From positions 1 through 64,000 of the forward strand of contig JAHHHJ010000027.1 in assembly GCA_019359445.1 (NCBI GenBank): a DNA stretch of 64,000 nt, written 5' to 3'. The translations under genes were made by a program, and so were the position numbers. The notes under the pieces were generated by a model that saw only the letters and a program-made list of their open reading frames with translations, made no database searches and was not told where the DNA came from. Origin of the DNA: Kastovskya adunca ATA6-11-RM4 (GTDB lineage Bacteria; Cyanobacteriota; Cyanobacteriia; Cyanobacteriales; Coleofasciculaceae). This document shows, one piece after another, positions 9,079 through 18,012 of the stretch; within the stretch, counting starts at the first letter, position 1; every line of letters starts with the position of its first letter.

Positions 9079-10566
9079 CTACCCATCCGCGCCCAGAGAA
9101 GACACAGCAACAGGCAACAGCACCTTAAAATTAGACCCCTCACCCAGACGACTCGTAACAGAAATCGAGCCGCCACAACGCAGCAGCAATTGCTGCACAA
9201 TCGTCAAACCCAACCCCGCCCCAGCCTCTTCCCCAGTTACAGAACGTCCGCGATAAAAGCTGCTAAAAATTTTCGGCAAATCATTAGGCGCAATCCCAAT
9301 CCCCGTATCAGTAAAAGCTAGCTGCACATAATCCCCCTGAACACTCGCTTTTACCCGCACCTGACCGCCAGGGGGAGTAAACTTCAGAGTATTGTTGAGC
9401 AGATTAATCACAATTTGCCGCAACCAAGTCTCCCGACAAGACACCATTGGCAACCCCGCCGGAATCGTGTAACCGAACTGGATGCCTTGTTCTTCCGCCA
9501 AGGGTTGATAAGTACTGACAATGCCAGGAACAATATCTGCTAGCTGCACAGGGGAAGACGCGGCTTCCTGGGATAATCGTTCTAAATAGACCAATTCCAA
9601 AAACCCGGCAATCAAAGAATTTTGGCGATCGCATTCGCTATGCAGCAACTGCATATAACGCTGACGCTGGGCGGGTTTCAAATTTGGCGAATCCAGCAGC
9701 CGCAGCGCCGTCTTCATGTGGGTTAGCGGCGTCCGCAATTCCTGAGCAACACTCTTCAAAAACTCATCCTTCAGCAAAGACTCATTCCCCTTCTCTGTGG
9801 CTGATGCCCTAAGCAGCATTCCCTCCTCAGAGGGGGAAGGGTCGCTACCCGATAGAGATCTGCCCTTGGGCCTACCGCCTGCGGCTCCATTCCCGATCTC
9901 CTCGCGGTGCTGCAACTGCTTCACTAGAAGCTGCGTCAGTAAAGTCGGGTCAGGAGACGGGGGCCAAGAAAATTGTAAGTCCCCATCTGCCAGCAACTCA
10001 TCTGGGGTCGTATCCGTCACCACAATCGTCTCTTTTATCCCCTCCAACACCCGTTGAATGACAGGGCGGTTAAAGGCAAACACAGTCGGCTGAAGACTGG
10101 CTTCCTGGTGCGAACTCGTCTCAGCAGCAGGGAGTTTAGGAAGCTGCCGTTGAGTCAAAACCACACTGCACAACTGGTCTGACAACATCAAGATAAAATT
10201 TTCCCGCCGCAGTTGACTACCTGCTGCCAACTGCACCAGCGCCACCTCGCAGTTGTCACCATCAGCCCCCCCCTGACTCGTTGCAGCCAGTACCGCCTCT
10301 GGGTCATCCCCAAAGCAGTAACACAGGTAAATGGTTTGAGGAATACCAACTTGCTGTCGGTATCGATGGATTTCTTCCCACCAGGCATCCCCCGGCGGCA
10401 ACTTCACCCACAGCTTCGCCGGGACTTGTTGCTCGATCAAGACATCAACCAATGAGCCTACTAAAGACTTAAGAGTAGCAGGACTGGCAGCAAGCGCCTG
10501 CGGCGGTGCGGGGGCGTCTAACGCCAATTGATAAAGAGATAGATCCGGAGTTGGTGGCGGATTCAT
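9079..10566 (-). CDS. DICT-type sensor kinase homologue lacking the H-box His
   Basis: 495 residues. Residues about 10-200 resemble the DICT sensory domain found at the N-terminus of cyanobacterial signalling proteins. A low-complexity linker (about 225-265) leads to a HisKA-like helix whose H box reads SVAQELRTPLTHMKT. The phospho-accepting His is replaced by Gln275; the codon is CAG at 9744-9742. The HATPase_c domain looks complete: N box NLLNNTLKFTPPGG, G1 DTGIGI, G2 GAGLGLTI. It should bind ATP but cannot autophosphorylate on the usual His. The gene ends 234 bp upstream of the CRISPR array and is co-oriented with it. Confidence 0.8.
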   Translation of the reverse strand: MNPPPTPDLSLYQLALDAPAPPQALAASPATLKSLVGSLVDVLIEQQVPAKLWVKLPPGDAWWEEIHRYRQQVGIPQTIYLCYCFGDDPEAVLAATSQGGADGDNCEVALVQLAAGSQLRRENFILMLSDQLCSVVLTQRQLPKLPAAETSSHQEASLQPTVFAFNRPVIQRVLEGIKETIVVTDTTPDELLADGDLQFSWPPSPDPTLLTQLLVKQLQHREEIGNGAAGGRPKGRSLSGSDPSPSEEGMLLRASATEKGNESLLKDEFLKSVAQELRTPLTHMKTALRLLDSPNLKPAQRQRYMQLLHSECDRQNSLIAGFLELVYLERLSQEAASSPVQLADIVPGIVSTYQPLAEEQGIQFGYTIPAGLPMVSCRETWLRQIVINLLNNTLKFTPPGGQVRVKASVQGDYVQLAFTDTGIGIAPNDLPKIFSSFYRGRSVTGEEAGAGLGLTIVQQLLLRCGGSISVTSRLGEGSNFKVLLPVAVSSLGADG

Positions 10567-10720
10567 GGCGATTAGCGAGTAGCAAGCACGCTATTAATAG
10601 GTTTTTCCTGTATTCTTTATGCCCACGCTCGGATCTAGATAGTTAGAGAAACGGGGCAACTAGTCCTGAGCCTCACTAAATTGTAAAGGGGAAACCCACT
10701 TTTTCTGCCCTAAGCCCATT

Positions 10721-10846
10721 AGACCTCTTGCAAAAATGTACCAGACCCCTCCCCAACCCTCCCCTTAGTAAGGGGGCAAGATTTCAAGTCTCCCCCCTTA
10801 CTAAGGGGGGATTAAGGGGGGTCTATTCGACTTATGCAAGAGGTCT
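10721..10846. mobile_element. MITE copy 1 (126 bp)
   Basis: The terminal inverted repeats AGACCTCTTGCA and TGCAAGAGGTCT enclose a C-run/G-run palindromic interior. It is flanked by ATT on both sides, or equivalently by TA if the element is taken to start at GACCTC; TA target duplication is the hallmark of IS630/Tc1-type elements. It carries no coding capacity. It is nearly identical to the element at 12058..12188. Its right end supplies part of the stop codon of the RuBisCO-like gene. Confidence 0.85.
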
Positions 10847-12005
10847 ATTTTTGCAGGGCTTGCCGCAATGGGCCATCAGGTAAAAATTCGGGGTTCAAAG
10901 GCTCGCCTTGTTTAACTCGTTCTAAGGCTTCAAAGAAGGCTCTCACACCCGCCGAGGGGCTATCAGGATGATCCATGATGCCCGTACCCGCATTTAGGAT
11001 GACATCTTGCCCGTAGTCTGCGAGGGCTTGGGGAACCACGCCGGGGTGAATACCAGCCGAAGGAACGGGGAAAACGTTGCGCGATCGCAAACTATCCCGA
11101 ATCCGCATCTCTTCAGTAGCATCAAAGGGCAAGCTGCCGTAATGAGCCGGATACAACACCGCATCTGCCCCGGCATGGGCCATCAAGCTTCCCAATACCA
11201 CGGAGTACGCCAGCCCATGTTCCGGAGCCGCACACATCGCTCCAGCTAAAGCAGGATGGGCAAAAATCGGCACGTCAATTTCTGAGTCTGCCGCCAAGGC
11301 TTCCAGCACAGAGAAGCCGTAGGTCAGGACATTCAGCAGCAGCGCATTTGCCCCTTCCCGTACCAAAAGACGGGCTTTTTCAACTAATTGAGTTGCCGAA
11401 CCTGTGACATTGACGGCATAAAGTACCGTGCGCCCAGTTTGTTGCTTTACCTCCTCCATTACCCGCCGACAAGCTTCTAGGCGTTTTAAGGTGGGGGCAA
11501 CTTCTAAGTCACCCAGAATCTCATCGTCTTTAATGATGTCCAACCCTGCATGAGCCACCTGCTCAAAAATGTCAGCATGATCGGCAGCAGACAGTCCCAA
11601 AGCGGGTTTGAAAATTGCCATAATCAGGGGGCGATCGCTTACTCCCAGGCGTTGCCGAATCCCCGTCATTCCCACTTTTGCACGGGTGCCGTAGTTTTCC
11701 GGAAGGCGTAGGGCGATTACCTTTGCTGCCCCTGCCATTGAGTATTTACCGAAAATCATCGTCAGCAGACTAGGAATGTCATTTTCTACGTTGATTTCCG
11801 GGAAGCGCACCGTGGCGATGCTAGAGCCGTTTGATGTCGTGACTACCCCGACAACTTCAGCTAAATGCGATCGCAACACCTCCTCACGATCCGCAAAACG
11901 CGCATCCCAAGTCCCTGCTGTTTGCCCAATCGCAATTACTTTCGCTTGTTTTTCCCCATCAACACCCGGCGGGAAACGGTAGTCAACTTCAATCATCACG
12001 CTCAA
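10845..12005 (-). CDS. mtnW: RuBisCO-like protein, DK-MTP-1-P enolase of methionine salvage
   Basis: A 386-residue form IV RuBisCO-like protein. It keeps Lys133 (FKPALGLS), the carbamylated Lys159 with its acidic ligands (GLDIIKDDE), His250 (HPALAGA), Ser316 (PSAGIHPG) and the GTG phosphate loop near 340. It departs from true RuBisCO at the loop-6 region, so carboxylation is not expected. The MtnW type enolises 2,3-diketo-5-methylthiopentyl-1-phosphate in the cytoplasm. Acireductone dioxygenase, the enzyme acting shortly downstream in the pathway, is encoded 1.1 kb away on the same strand, supporting MtnW rather than another RLP class. The gene is bracketed by two MITEs, and the one at its 3' end contributes to the TAG stop. 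Confidence 0.88.
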   Translation of the reverse strand: MSVMIEVDYRFPPGVDGEKQAKVIAIGQTAGTWDARFADREEVLRSHLAEVVGVVTTSNGSSIATVRFPEINVENDIPSLLTMIFGKYSMAGAAKVIALRLPENYGTRAKVGMTGIRQRLGVSDRPLIMAIFKPALGLSAADHADIFEQVAHAGLDIIKDDEILGDLEVAPTLKRLEACRRVMEEVKQQTGRTVLYAVNVTGSATQLVEKARLLVREGANALLLNVLTYGFSVLEALAADSEIDVPIFAHPALAGAMCAAPEHGLAYSVVLGSLMAHAGADAVLYPAHYGSLPFDATEEMRIRDSLRSRNVFPVPSAGIHPGVVPQALADYGQDVILNAGTGIMDHPDSPSAGVRAFFEALERVKQGEPLNPEFLPDGPLRQALQK

Positions 12006-12057
12006 GAATTAAAATCACTGAATAAAATTTAAGGCACTTTTAAAAACTGTTTTCACT

Positions 12058-12188
12058 AGACCTCTTGCAAAAATGTACCAGACCCCTCCCCAACCCTCCC
12101 CTTAGTAAGGGGAGGGGGCAAGATTTCAAGTCTCCCCCCTTACTAAGGGGGGATTAAGGGGGGTCTATTCGACTTATGCAAGAGGTCT
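12058..12188. mobile_element. MITE copy 2 (131 bp)
   Basis: It has the same terminal inverted repeats (AGACCTCTTGCA / TGCAAGAGGTCT) and interior as the copy at 10721..10846, with a few bases more in the first C/G block. It is flanked by ACT on both sides, or by TA if taken as starting at GACCTC. It sits in the 5' region of the RuBisCO-like gene, 53 bp upstream of the start codon, so it separates that gene from the nucleotidyltransferase gene and probably affects its promoter or operon structure. Confidence 0.85.
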
Positions 12189-12253
12189 ACTGCTATCATT
12201 CAGAGGCGATCGCCTCTGAATTTCGACTTCATAAATCATTGAAGACCACTATA

Positions 12254-13111
12254 CTATTCCACCAACTGCCCTGAGCTTGTAATTAAGCCTTCTGCAATTA
12301 ATAACTCATTTAATTGCTCGATTAATGTATCGACGTGGTGGAGAATATCTTGATACCCCAAGGACATAGAATTAATTAATCCATGAATGTGTTGTTCCAT
12401 GTCTTTAGGCAATTTCGGACAAAGCTGCTTGGTTTTTTTGAGTAAGCGTTTTTCTCCCGGATGAGGCACAGCATTGACAGCAAAAATGATATCAAAATAA
12501 CTGGCTAATAATGCAGCCGTGCGATGATTGATACTCACTAAATCTTCTCGTCTGAGCGCCGATTCAATTTGATGAGTATAGGAAAAAATGTTGCCACGCA
12601 AAATAGGATAATTTTTGGCAATGATGGCTTTTTTTAATGGTTCTGGATAGGGATGATTGACCTTTCTTTGTAACTTTTGAAACCAGCCATCAGCATCATA
12701 CAATGTTACGGAGGTGAGGACGTTCCACCAAAAGCAAGTGGAGTAGCCGACTGACGCTTGGTAGTCTACTAGTACCCGTTCTAGTTGTACTTCAATCCAT
12801 TGGGGAGAGCGGTACATAATATCAACGCCGCACCCAGTATTAGTGTCAATCCACTCATCACTAGGTTCCCAGAATTGATTGTTGATTTCTACCTGTTGGG
12901 CAAAGTGTTTAGCGATCGCCCGACGTTCTTCTAGCAGTACCGCTTCGGTAGCATAAACATAAATATCGTAATCCGAGATATCATCGGCAGCTTGAGTAGT
13001 CTGGGAACCTGCTAACACCACGGCAACTACTTGGGGTAGAGCACTGTAGTGGGCGGCGATGGCTTGAGCCACGGGGGGAATCTCTGGAAGAGAACCGAAA
13101 GAAAAAGTCAT
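12254..13111 (-). CDS. Nucleotidyltransferase-domain protein (DUF4037-like)
   Basis: 285 residues. The N-terminal third shows the nucleotidyltransferase-fold motif: AGSQ at about residues 34-37, then DYDIYVY with the paired acidic residues near 47-49, and a later Asp in GVDIMYRS. The C-terminal half is helical and matches the layout of DUF4037 proteins. The substrate is unknown; an adenylyl transfer is the family expectation. It sits between the RuBisCO-like and acireductone dioxygenase genes on the same strand, so a link to methionine salvage or to methylthio-compounds is possible but unproven. It ends before MITE copy 2. Confidence 0.7.
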   Translation of the reverse strand: MTFSFGSLPEIPPVAQAIAAHYSALPQVVAVVLAGSQTTQAADDISDYDIYVYATEAVLLEERRAIAKHFAQQVEINNQFWEPSDEWIDTNTGCGVDIMYRSPQWIEVQLERVLVDYQASVGYSTCFWWNVLTSVTLYDADGWFQKLQRKVNHPYPEPLKKAIIAKNYPILRGNIFSYTHQIESALRREDLVSINHRTAALLASYFDIIFAVNAVPHPGEKRLLKKTKQLCPKLPKDMEQHIHGLINSMSLGYQDILHHVDTLIEQLNELLIAEGLITSSGQLVE

Positions 13112-13138
13112 GCGATCGCTTACTTGTTTACTCCGTAC

Positions 13139-13693
13139 CTAAATAACCGCTGGGGAACGAAAGCGTTTTTCTGTCGCTGTGTATTCCGGTACCCAACCTT
13201 CCATAGTCGTAAAGTAGCGCACGGTTTTGATGCGTTTGGAGGCTGTCAGGTAAAACCAGTGTTCGGTGTTGGGGGGAACGTTGATGTATTCTTCCGGTTG
13301 AACGGTTAATTCCATCTGCTTGCCATCGGGACGCACAAAACCAAAAGTGCCCTCACCCGCAATGATATAGCGGACTTCGGCATCTGTGTGGTAGTGACAG
13401 GGGTCAAACTTTGACAGCAACGCATCCAAGTTAGGAAGTTCTGGATGCAGGACGATTAAGTCACGAGACTGATAACCTGCCGTTTGCTTCAACTCCTGGA
13501 AATACTCATCTAGGGCTTGCAATACCTGCTCTTTTTCATCGTCGCTCAAGCTATCTTTTGTCAGCAAGTGGCGGACTTCCGGGTTGTCGCCCACGGGCCA
13601 GTGCTTGAGGTGAATATTTAGCGGCGCAAGTTCCCGTGCAATCTCTTTTAATTCGGTGTAAGTAGTACCGTCTTCCAGTTGCAAAATTGCCAT
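13139..13693 (-). CDS. mtnD: Acireductone dioxygenase
   Basis: A 184-residue cupin of the ARD family. With Fe it converts 1,2-dihydroxy-3-keto-5-methylthiopentene to the ketoacid precursor of methionine plus formate. The metal ligands appear as HYHTDAE (His-x-His-x4-Glu, continuing in EVRYII) and the His of PPNTEHWF. I place the start at ATG 13693 (MAILQLEDGT), which has GAGGG five bases upstream and matches family N-termini; an upstream start at 13723 has no such support. It is the last recognised methionine-salvage gene here; mtnA, mtnB, mtnP and mtnC-like genes are not in the window. Confidence 0.9.
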   Translation of the reverse strand: MAILQLEDGTTYTELKEIARELAPLNIHLKHWPVGDNPEVRHLLTKDSLSDDEKEQVLQALDEYFQELKQTAGYQSRDLIVLHPELPNLDALLSKFDPCHYHTDAEVRYIIAGEGTFGFVRPDGKQMELTVQPEEYINVPPNTEHWFYLTASKRIKTVRYFTTMEGWVPEYTATEKRFRSPAVI

Positions 13694-13951
13694 GATACCC
13701 TCTTTGCTCTCGAATTTAAACATTCGCCAGCCCTAAGTCCGGCGTTTCTCCAATGTCTGCAACCTACTAAGCGTCTATTATCTGCCCAGACAATTTGGTC
13801 AAACAGCTATTCTAGCGAATGAACTTGCCTAGGGTGGTGGTTTTATTTTGAAGACACAGAAGCGATCGCTCAACTAAATCTGATATTCTCCACCGTTGGT
13901 TGTGGAAGATTCTACAAAAGCGAGCCTATAGAAATTGGCGATCGCCTACAA

Positions 13952-14155
13952 CTATATTTCCGTAATATAGTAATCATCTTGCTGAATCTCGCCCGATTGG
14001 TCTTGATTGATACAACCTGGTTTCTTGGCATACTGACAAACCCGCGCCCATAGTCTGGCTTTTGTACCTGGAGATCCGGAAGAAAATATCACCGTATCTT
14101 CTCCAACTATCTTGACTCCGCAGGCAGGACAAACTCTTGTTCCGGTTTCAGGCAT
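13952..14155 (-). CDS. Small zinc-ribbon-like conserved protein
   Basis: 67 residues with CPAC near the N-terminus and two further Cys (RVCQYAKKPGC), spaced as a probable zinc-binding knuckle pair. WARVCQYAKKPGCINQ looks like a motif I have seen in short cyanobacterial hypothetical proteins, which is why I keep this short frame. The function is unknown. It stands alone, with about 230-340 bp of non-coding DNA on either side. Confidence 0.6.
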   Translation of the reverse strand: MPETGTRVCPACGVKIVGEDTVIFSSGSPGTKARLWARVCQYAKKPGCINQDQSGEIQQDDYYITEI

Positions 14156-14496
14156 GATTATTTAACAACTTCGCTTGTGGTGGTCAACGTCAGTTAAACG
14201 GTTTACCTCCTCTCGCCCCCGTGCCAACTCTGTCTTATACCAATTCTCTCAATGCTTGCTACAGATACTTTTCTGGCTCCCCTCTTTTAACTCTGTTGGG
14301 GGGAATCTAGGTGTAGCCTCTTAAAAAGGAAATGGTATCTAAGCGATCAGACGCAACCAATTGAGGCGAGTTTTACGGAATGTATCCGTGGTAACTGTTT
14401 GTTGATATTGTCTCTGATCGAGTACCTGAAGTTGAACTGAAAAGAACAATTATTAAACAATCCCATCAATCATCACACGACCTACCGTCACCCTAC
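14156..14496. other. Intergenic, downstream of phytochrome gene
   Basis: 341 bp between the 3' end of the phytochrome gene and the start of the small zinc-ribbon-like gene. It should contain the latter's promoter. I see no reading frame, strong hairpin or RNA gene. Confidence 0.5.
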
Positions 14497-16995
14497 TTAT
14501 CGCTGGCTCAACGGAATCTCGACCACAAACTCCGTTCCCTGACCTGGCGTTGAAGTGCAGGTAAGCTGACCCCGATGTTTTTCCACAATAATTTGATAAC
14601 TGATAGTTAACCCAATACCCGTACCTTTCCCCACTGTTTTCGTTGTAAAAAAGGGATCGAATATGCGGTTTTGTAAATGTTTTGAGATGCCTAACCCATT
14701 GTCTGCAATGCTAATTACCGCCTTCGTTCCCTCAAGGAGGCTAGTCCGAATCCAAATCGTAGGAGTATAAGATTGCGGTCTATCTGCCGCCTGCTTTCCT
14801 TCCGTAGCCTGTTCGAGAGCGTCAATAGCATTCGCTAACAAATTCATCAACACCTGATTAAGCTGACCAGCGTAGCACTCAGCTAGGGGTAAGTTGCCGT
14901 ACTCTTTGACAATTTGAATTCCCGCGTCATCTAATTTATTTTTCAGTCGATATTGCAAAATCATCAGGGTACTATTAATGCCCTCATGAATATCAACTAA
15001 CTTCATTTCCGCTTCATCTAGCCGTGAAAAATTCCGCAAGGACTGGACAATTTCTCGGATGCGGTCAGCTCCCAGCTTCATAGAAGATAGTAATTTAGGC
15101 AAGTCTTCAACCAGAAAATCTAGATCCATTGCCTCCCTTTCTTCTACAATTTCTGCTCCGGGGGAAGGATAATGCTTCTGATAGAGATAAAGCAGATTAA
15201 TTAAATCAGTAATATAGTCGTTGGCATGATTGATGTTGCCATAAATGAAGTTAATCGGGTTATTAATTTCGTGAGCAACTCCAGCTACCATTTGTCCCAG
15301 ACTCGACATCTTCTCACTTTGAATAAGCTGAGTCTGAGTGCGCTTCAATTCATACACAATCTTTTCTAACTGACTAGTTTGCTGTCTAGAGTGCGATTCA
15401 GATTCCTGCAAAGCTATGTTTAATTTAGCCAGTTCTTCGGCTTTCCGCAGAACAATATTGATCAGGGCATTTCTTAGTTCTAGTGCCGCCTCAACTTCAC
15501 ACTTTTTCCAGGGTAACGATTTACAGCGAACTGTTTCTTGCCAAAGGTCAAAGGAGCCGCGAGGCGATAGGCGCACTCCTCCATCACCTGCTATTTCAGC
15601 AGATTTGTTAGGGTTTCCCGCCCAATTCAATGTTTGAATAACTTCCGGACGGAACCACAGAACGTAACTATTTTGAGTTTTAGAGATAGAAATGGCGAGG
15701 AGACCGCTAGCAATATCTTTGATGTTTGCGGCGTCGGGATAAACACTGGCTAAAGAATTTGTATAAAATACATCCTCCTGCCATTGAGCATTGAGCCATA
15801 TCATCAAATTTTCTAAATCTTCGCCCTGAGGCACTGCACCAACAACCTGGTAATCCCCCTCAAAACAAAAAACAGCACCCCTAGCACCTACCAAATCTAT
15901 GAGGTTTGGTTTGTGTTTCACTAATCCGTCAACAAATGATTTTTCTACAGACATGTATTCAAGAATTTTCGCTTGAATAACTTTTAACTCTAGTCTGTAG
16001 TCGTAGTCTTCATTTTGTTCTTTAGAAGCCAGTTCTAAAGACATCACTTGCCCAAGAAATTCACAAGCCTTTCGTACTTCATAGGAAACATACTTCGGCG
16101 AATGATGATGACAGGCAATTAATCCCCAAAGCTTCTCATCTTTGATTAAAGAAATCGACATTGATGCTCTCACCCCCATGTTTTGCAAGTACTCAACATG
16201 AATGGGAGAAACACTTCTTAAAACCGAGAAGCTTAAGTCAATTGGAGCGTTAGTTAGGGGATTATTAGCAGGAGTGATTTCTGCGGGTTGATAGTTGACA
16301 TCTACAATTAATCTCAGCCAATTTAAACAGTAGAGCCTTCTAGCTTGTTTGGGAACATCGGAGGCAGGATAGTTTAATCCTAAAAAGGGAGTTAAACTTT
16401 CTTGCTTATCTTCTGCAATAACCGTGCCATGACCTTCTTCGTTAAAGCGATAGATCATGGTTCGATCGAAACCAGTAATTTTTCTGATTTCCTGAACCAT
16501 GCTTTGACACAGGTCGTAGAGATTGCAACTACTTTGTAGTTTAGCGACTGACGCCCTCACTAAATCGTAGAAGTTTAAAAATGAAATACTTCCAGGAAAG
16601 CGCTCAGGTTCTAGTTCAAGAACTAAAGCACCATTAGAACGGTGGATAATACCATCAAATAGGTAATTTCTCTGGTCTGGAGATTTTAAAACCAGCTTAA
16701 TTGGGTTCTTCGCTTGCAGATTTTCATCGAATAAACTCTCTTTGATAGAATTTATATGATAATCGTCAAGCAAAGTGTCTAAGTTTTTATTAATTAAATC
16801 ACTAGTATTTATACCTAAAAAGTCGAAAGTATTGTTGCTGGCTTGGAGAATAGTCAGCTCTGGCTCTTTCAGCACAAGAAGTAACCCATGGGGCTGAATG
16901 GAGCCAGGGATATGAATCGGCTCCCGATCGCAATTAGTAAGATCGACTTCTTGGGCTTCCAAAATCCTGCTTTCAATCATTTTTAGGTTCCGCAT
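14497..16995 (-). CDS. Bacteriophytochrome sensor kinase, biliverdin type
   Basis: About 832 residues: PAS (20-110), GAF (150-310), PHY (330-510), coiled linker, HisKA and HATPase_c. The bilin-attachment Cys is near residue 22 in NCDREPIHIPGS, as in biliverdin-binding phytochromes. The GAF position used by Cph1 is Ile (RSVSPIHVEYL), so this is the CphB/BphP type, not the phycocyanobilin Cph1 type. PASDVP (chromophore Asp) and the PHY tongue PRGSF are present. The kinase keeps GVAHEINNP (phospho-His), DNGLGI and GKGTGIGL. ATG at 16995 or 16980 and TTG at 16998 are all possible starts. No response regulator is adjacent. Confidence 0.92.
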   Translation of the reverse strand: MRNLKMIESRILEAQEVDLTNCDREPIHIPGSIQPHGLLLVLKEPELTILQASNNTFDFLGINTSDLINKNLDTLLDDYHINSIKESLFDENLQAKNPIKLVLKSPDQRNYLFDGIIHRSNGALVLELEPERFPGSISFLNFYDLVRASVAKLQSSCNLYDLCQSMVQEIRKITGFDRTMIYRFNEEGHGTVIAEDKQESLTPFLGLNYPASDVPKQARRLYCLNWLRLIVDVNYQPAEITPANNPLTNAPIDLSFSVLRSVSPIHVEYLQNMGVRASMSISLIKDEKLWGLIACHHHSPKYVSYEVRKACEFLGQVMSLELASKEQNEDYDYRLELKVIQAKILEYMSVEKSFVDGLVKHKPNLIDLVGARGAVFCFEGDYQVVGAVPQGEDLENLMIWLNAQWQEDVFYTNSLASVYPDAANIKDIASGLLAISISKTQNSYVLWFRPEVIQTLNWAGNPNKSAEIAGDGGVRLSPRGSFDLWQETVRCKSLPWKKCEVEAALELRNALINIVLRKAEELAKLNIALQESESHSRQQTSQLEKIVYELKRTQTQLIQSEKMSSLGQMVAGVAHEINNPINFIYGNINHANDYITDLINLLYLYQKHYPSPGAEIVEEREAMDLDFLVEDLPKLLSSMKLGADRIREIVQSLRNFSRLDEAEMKLVDIHEGINSTLMILQYRLKNKLDDAGIQIVKEYGNLPLAECYAGQLNQVLMNLLANAIDALEQATEGKQAADRPQSYTPTIWIRTSLLEGTKAVISIADNGLGISKHLQNRIFDPFFTTKTVGKGTGIGLTISYQIIVEKHRGQLTCTSTPGQGTEFVVEIPLSQR

Positions 16996-17679
16996 CAAAC
17001 CGACTTGACCTTAAATGAAATTATACTAAATTTGGCTAACACTACTTTATTAAGCTTTACAGAAAGAAGAAGTCAAGCTTCCCCTGACTTCCTGTAACTT
17101 CCTCTAGCTAATGGTTTTATTATTTTTTTTGACTAAATATTGTTTACGCTTTAGGAGTTAAGCCGAAATAATACTGAAACGTCGTTGAGAGCGCTTGCTT
17201 TAGATAATTTATGGATTAACTATGAGAGGAGTATTGCCTAGTATAGAGGTTATTTTTCTTCACTACCTCTGTATTTGTACGATGATTACCTGCTTCTGGG
17301 GCGGAGGAAGGTTTGATGAGGGTAATTGCACGGTTACGCTTGGCAGCAAAAAATAGTATTTCCTTTAGAAGACTGATTATTATTCCTTAGCAAATAAACA
17401 ATTAGTTAAAGGGATAGCTGCGTAGAAAATTTTAAGTTTGTGGAGAAATGTCTCTAGGTTTAAAAAGTAAGTTAGCGGGCTGTATTCTGAGCCTTTTCTC
17501 TGGGGATGTCACAATTAGTAGTAATACACTGGTTTGAGCGATCGCCATCGGAACAGAACTTTAGCTATCCCTAGCAGAAAAAGTTACTAAAGGGCGATCG
17601 CGCCTGCTAATTTAGGTTTTATAAAAATCAAAAAGTTGTTTTTGATACAGCCCTGTTATAGTTTATAGCCAATCTGACG

Positions 17680-17702
17680 CAGCGATTCCTTAGGAATCGC
17701 TG
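17680..17702. repeat. Perfect 11-bp inverted repeat
   Basis: CAGCGATTCCT and AGGAATCGCTG are separated by one base. It could be an operator or a hairpin; no flanking gene is close enough to decide. Confidence 0.6.
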
Positions 17703-17797
17703 ACCTTACTATATTTATTCATGTCTACCTACTTAGTTTCAGGACTAAACAGCACTAAAATGTAGGCAGAGTTAGTTCTTGGCTCAGACACTATTAG

Positions 17798-17925
17798 CCT
17801 GATTGACTGACAAATCTTTTCGGGTAGGTTGGGTTGAGCAGTGGGGAACCCATGCAGATAACTATTGCTCAACGTCAACAAATCGGTAAATCAAGAGGTG
17901 TAGGATTTTTGTCAGTCAATCAGGC
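17798..17925. mobile_element. MITE-like element (about 128 bp)
   Basis: The terminal inverted repeats GCCTGATTGACTGACAAA (left) and its complement (right, 17908-17925) match over about 18 bp. The interior has a second inverted pair (GTTGAGCA / TGCTCAAC) and no coding capacity. I see no clear target duplication. It is unrelated to the MITEs at 10.7 and 12.1 kb. Confidence 0.7.
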
Positions 17926-18012
17926 ACCCTTACCATTCGCAGAAAGTTGAGTTCCTCTGCCTGACAATAAGTGTGTGACTAGCTTATGCCTAGTTACATC
18001 GAGTTGTTGAAT

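Larger units (their letters stand above)
16996..18012. other. 1-kb intergenic region with small inverted repeats
   Basis: No coding frame is supported here. It holds a perfect 11-bp palindrome at 17680..17702 and a MITE-like element at 17798..17925, listed separately. The phytochrome promoter should lie in the left part, which is AT-rich (about 17000-17150). I found no tRNA-like structure. Confidence 0.6.

Noticed and set aside
8828-9128. Overlapping open frames on both strands at the right end of the CRISPR array
   Set aside because: They run into the last repeat and the leader, and have no recognisable domain or ribosome site.
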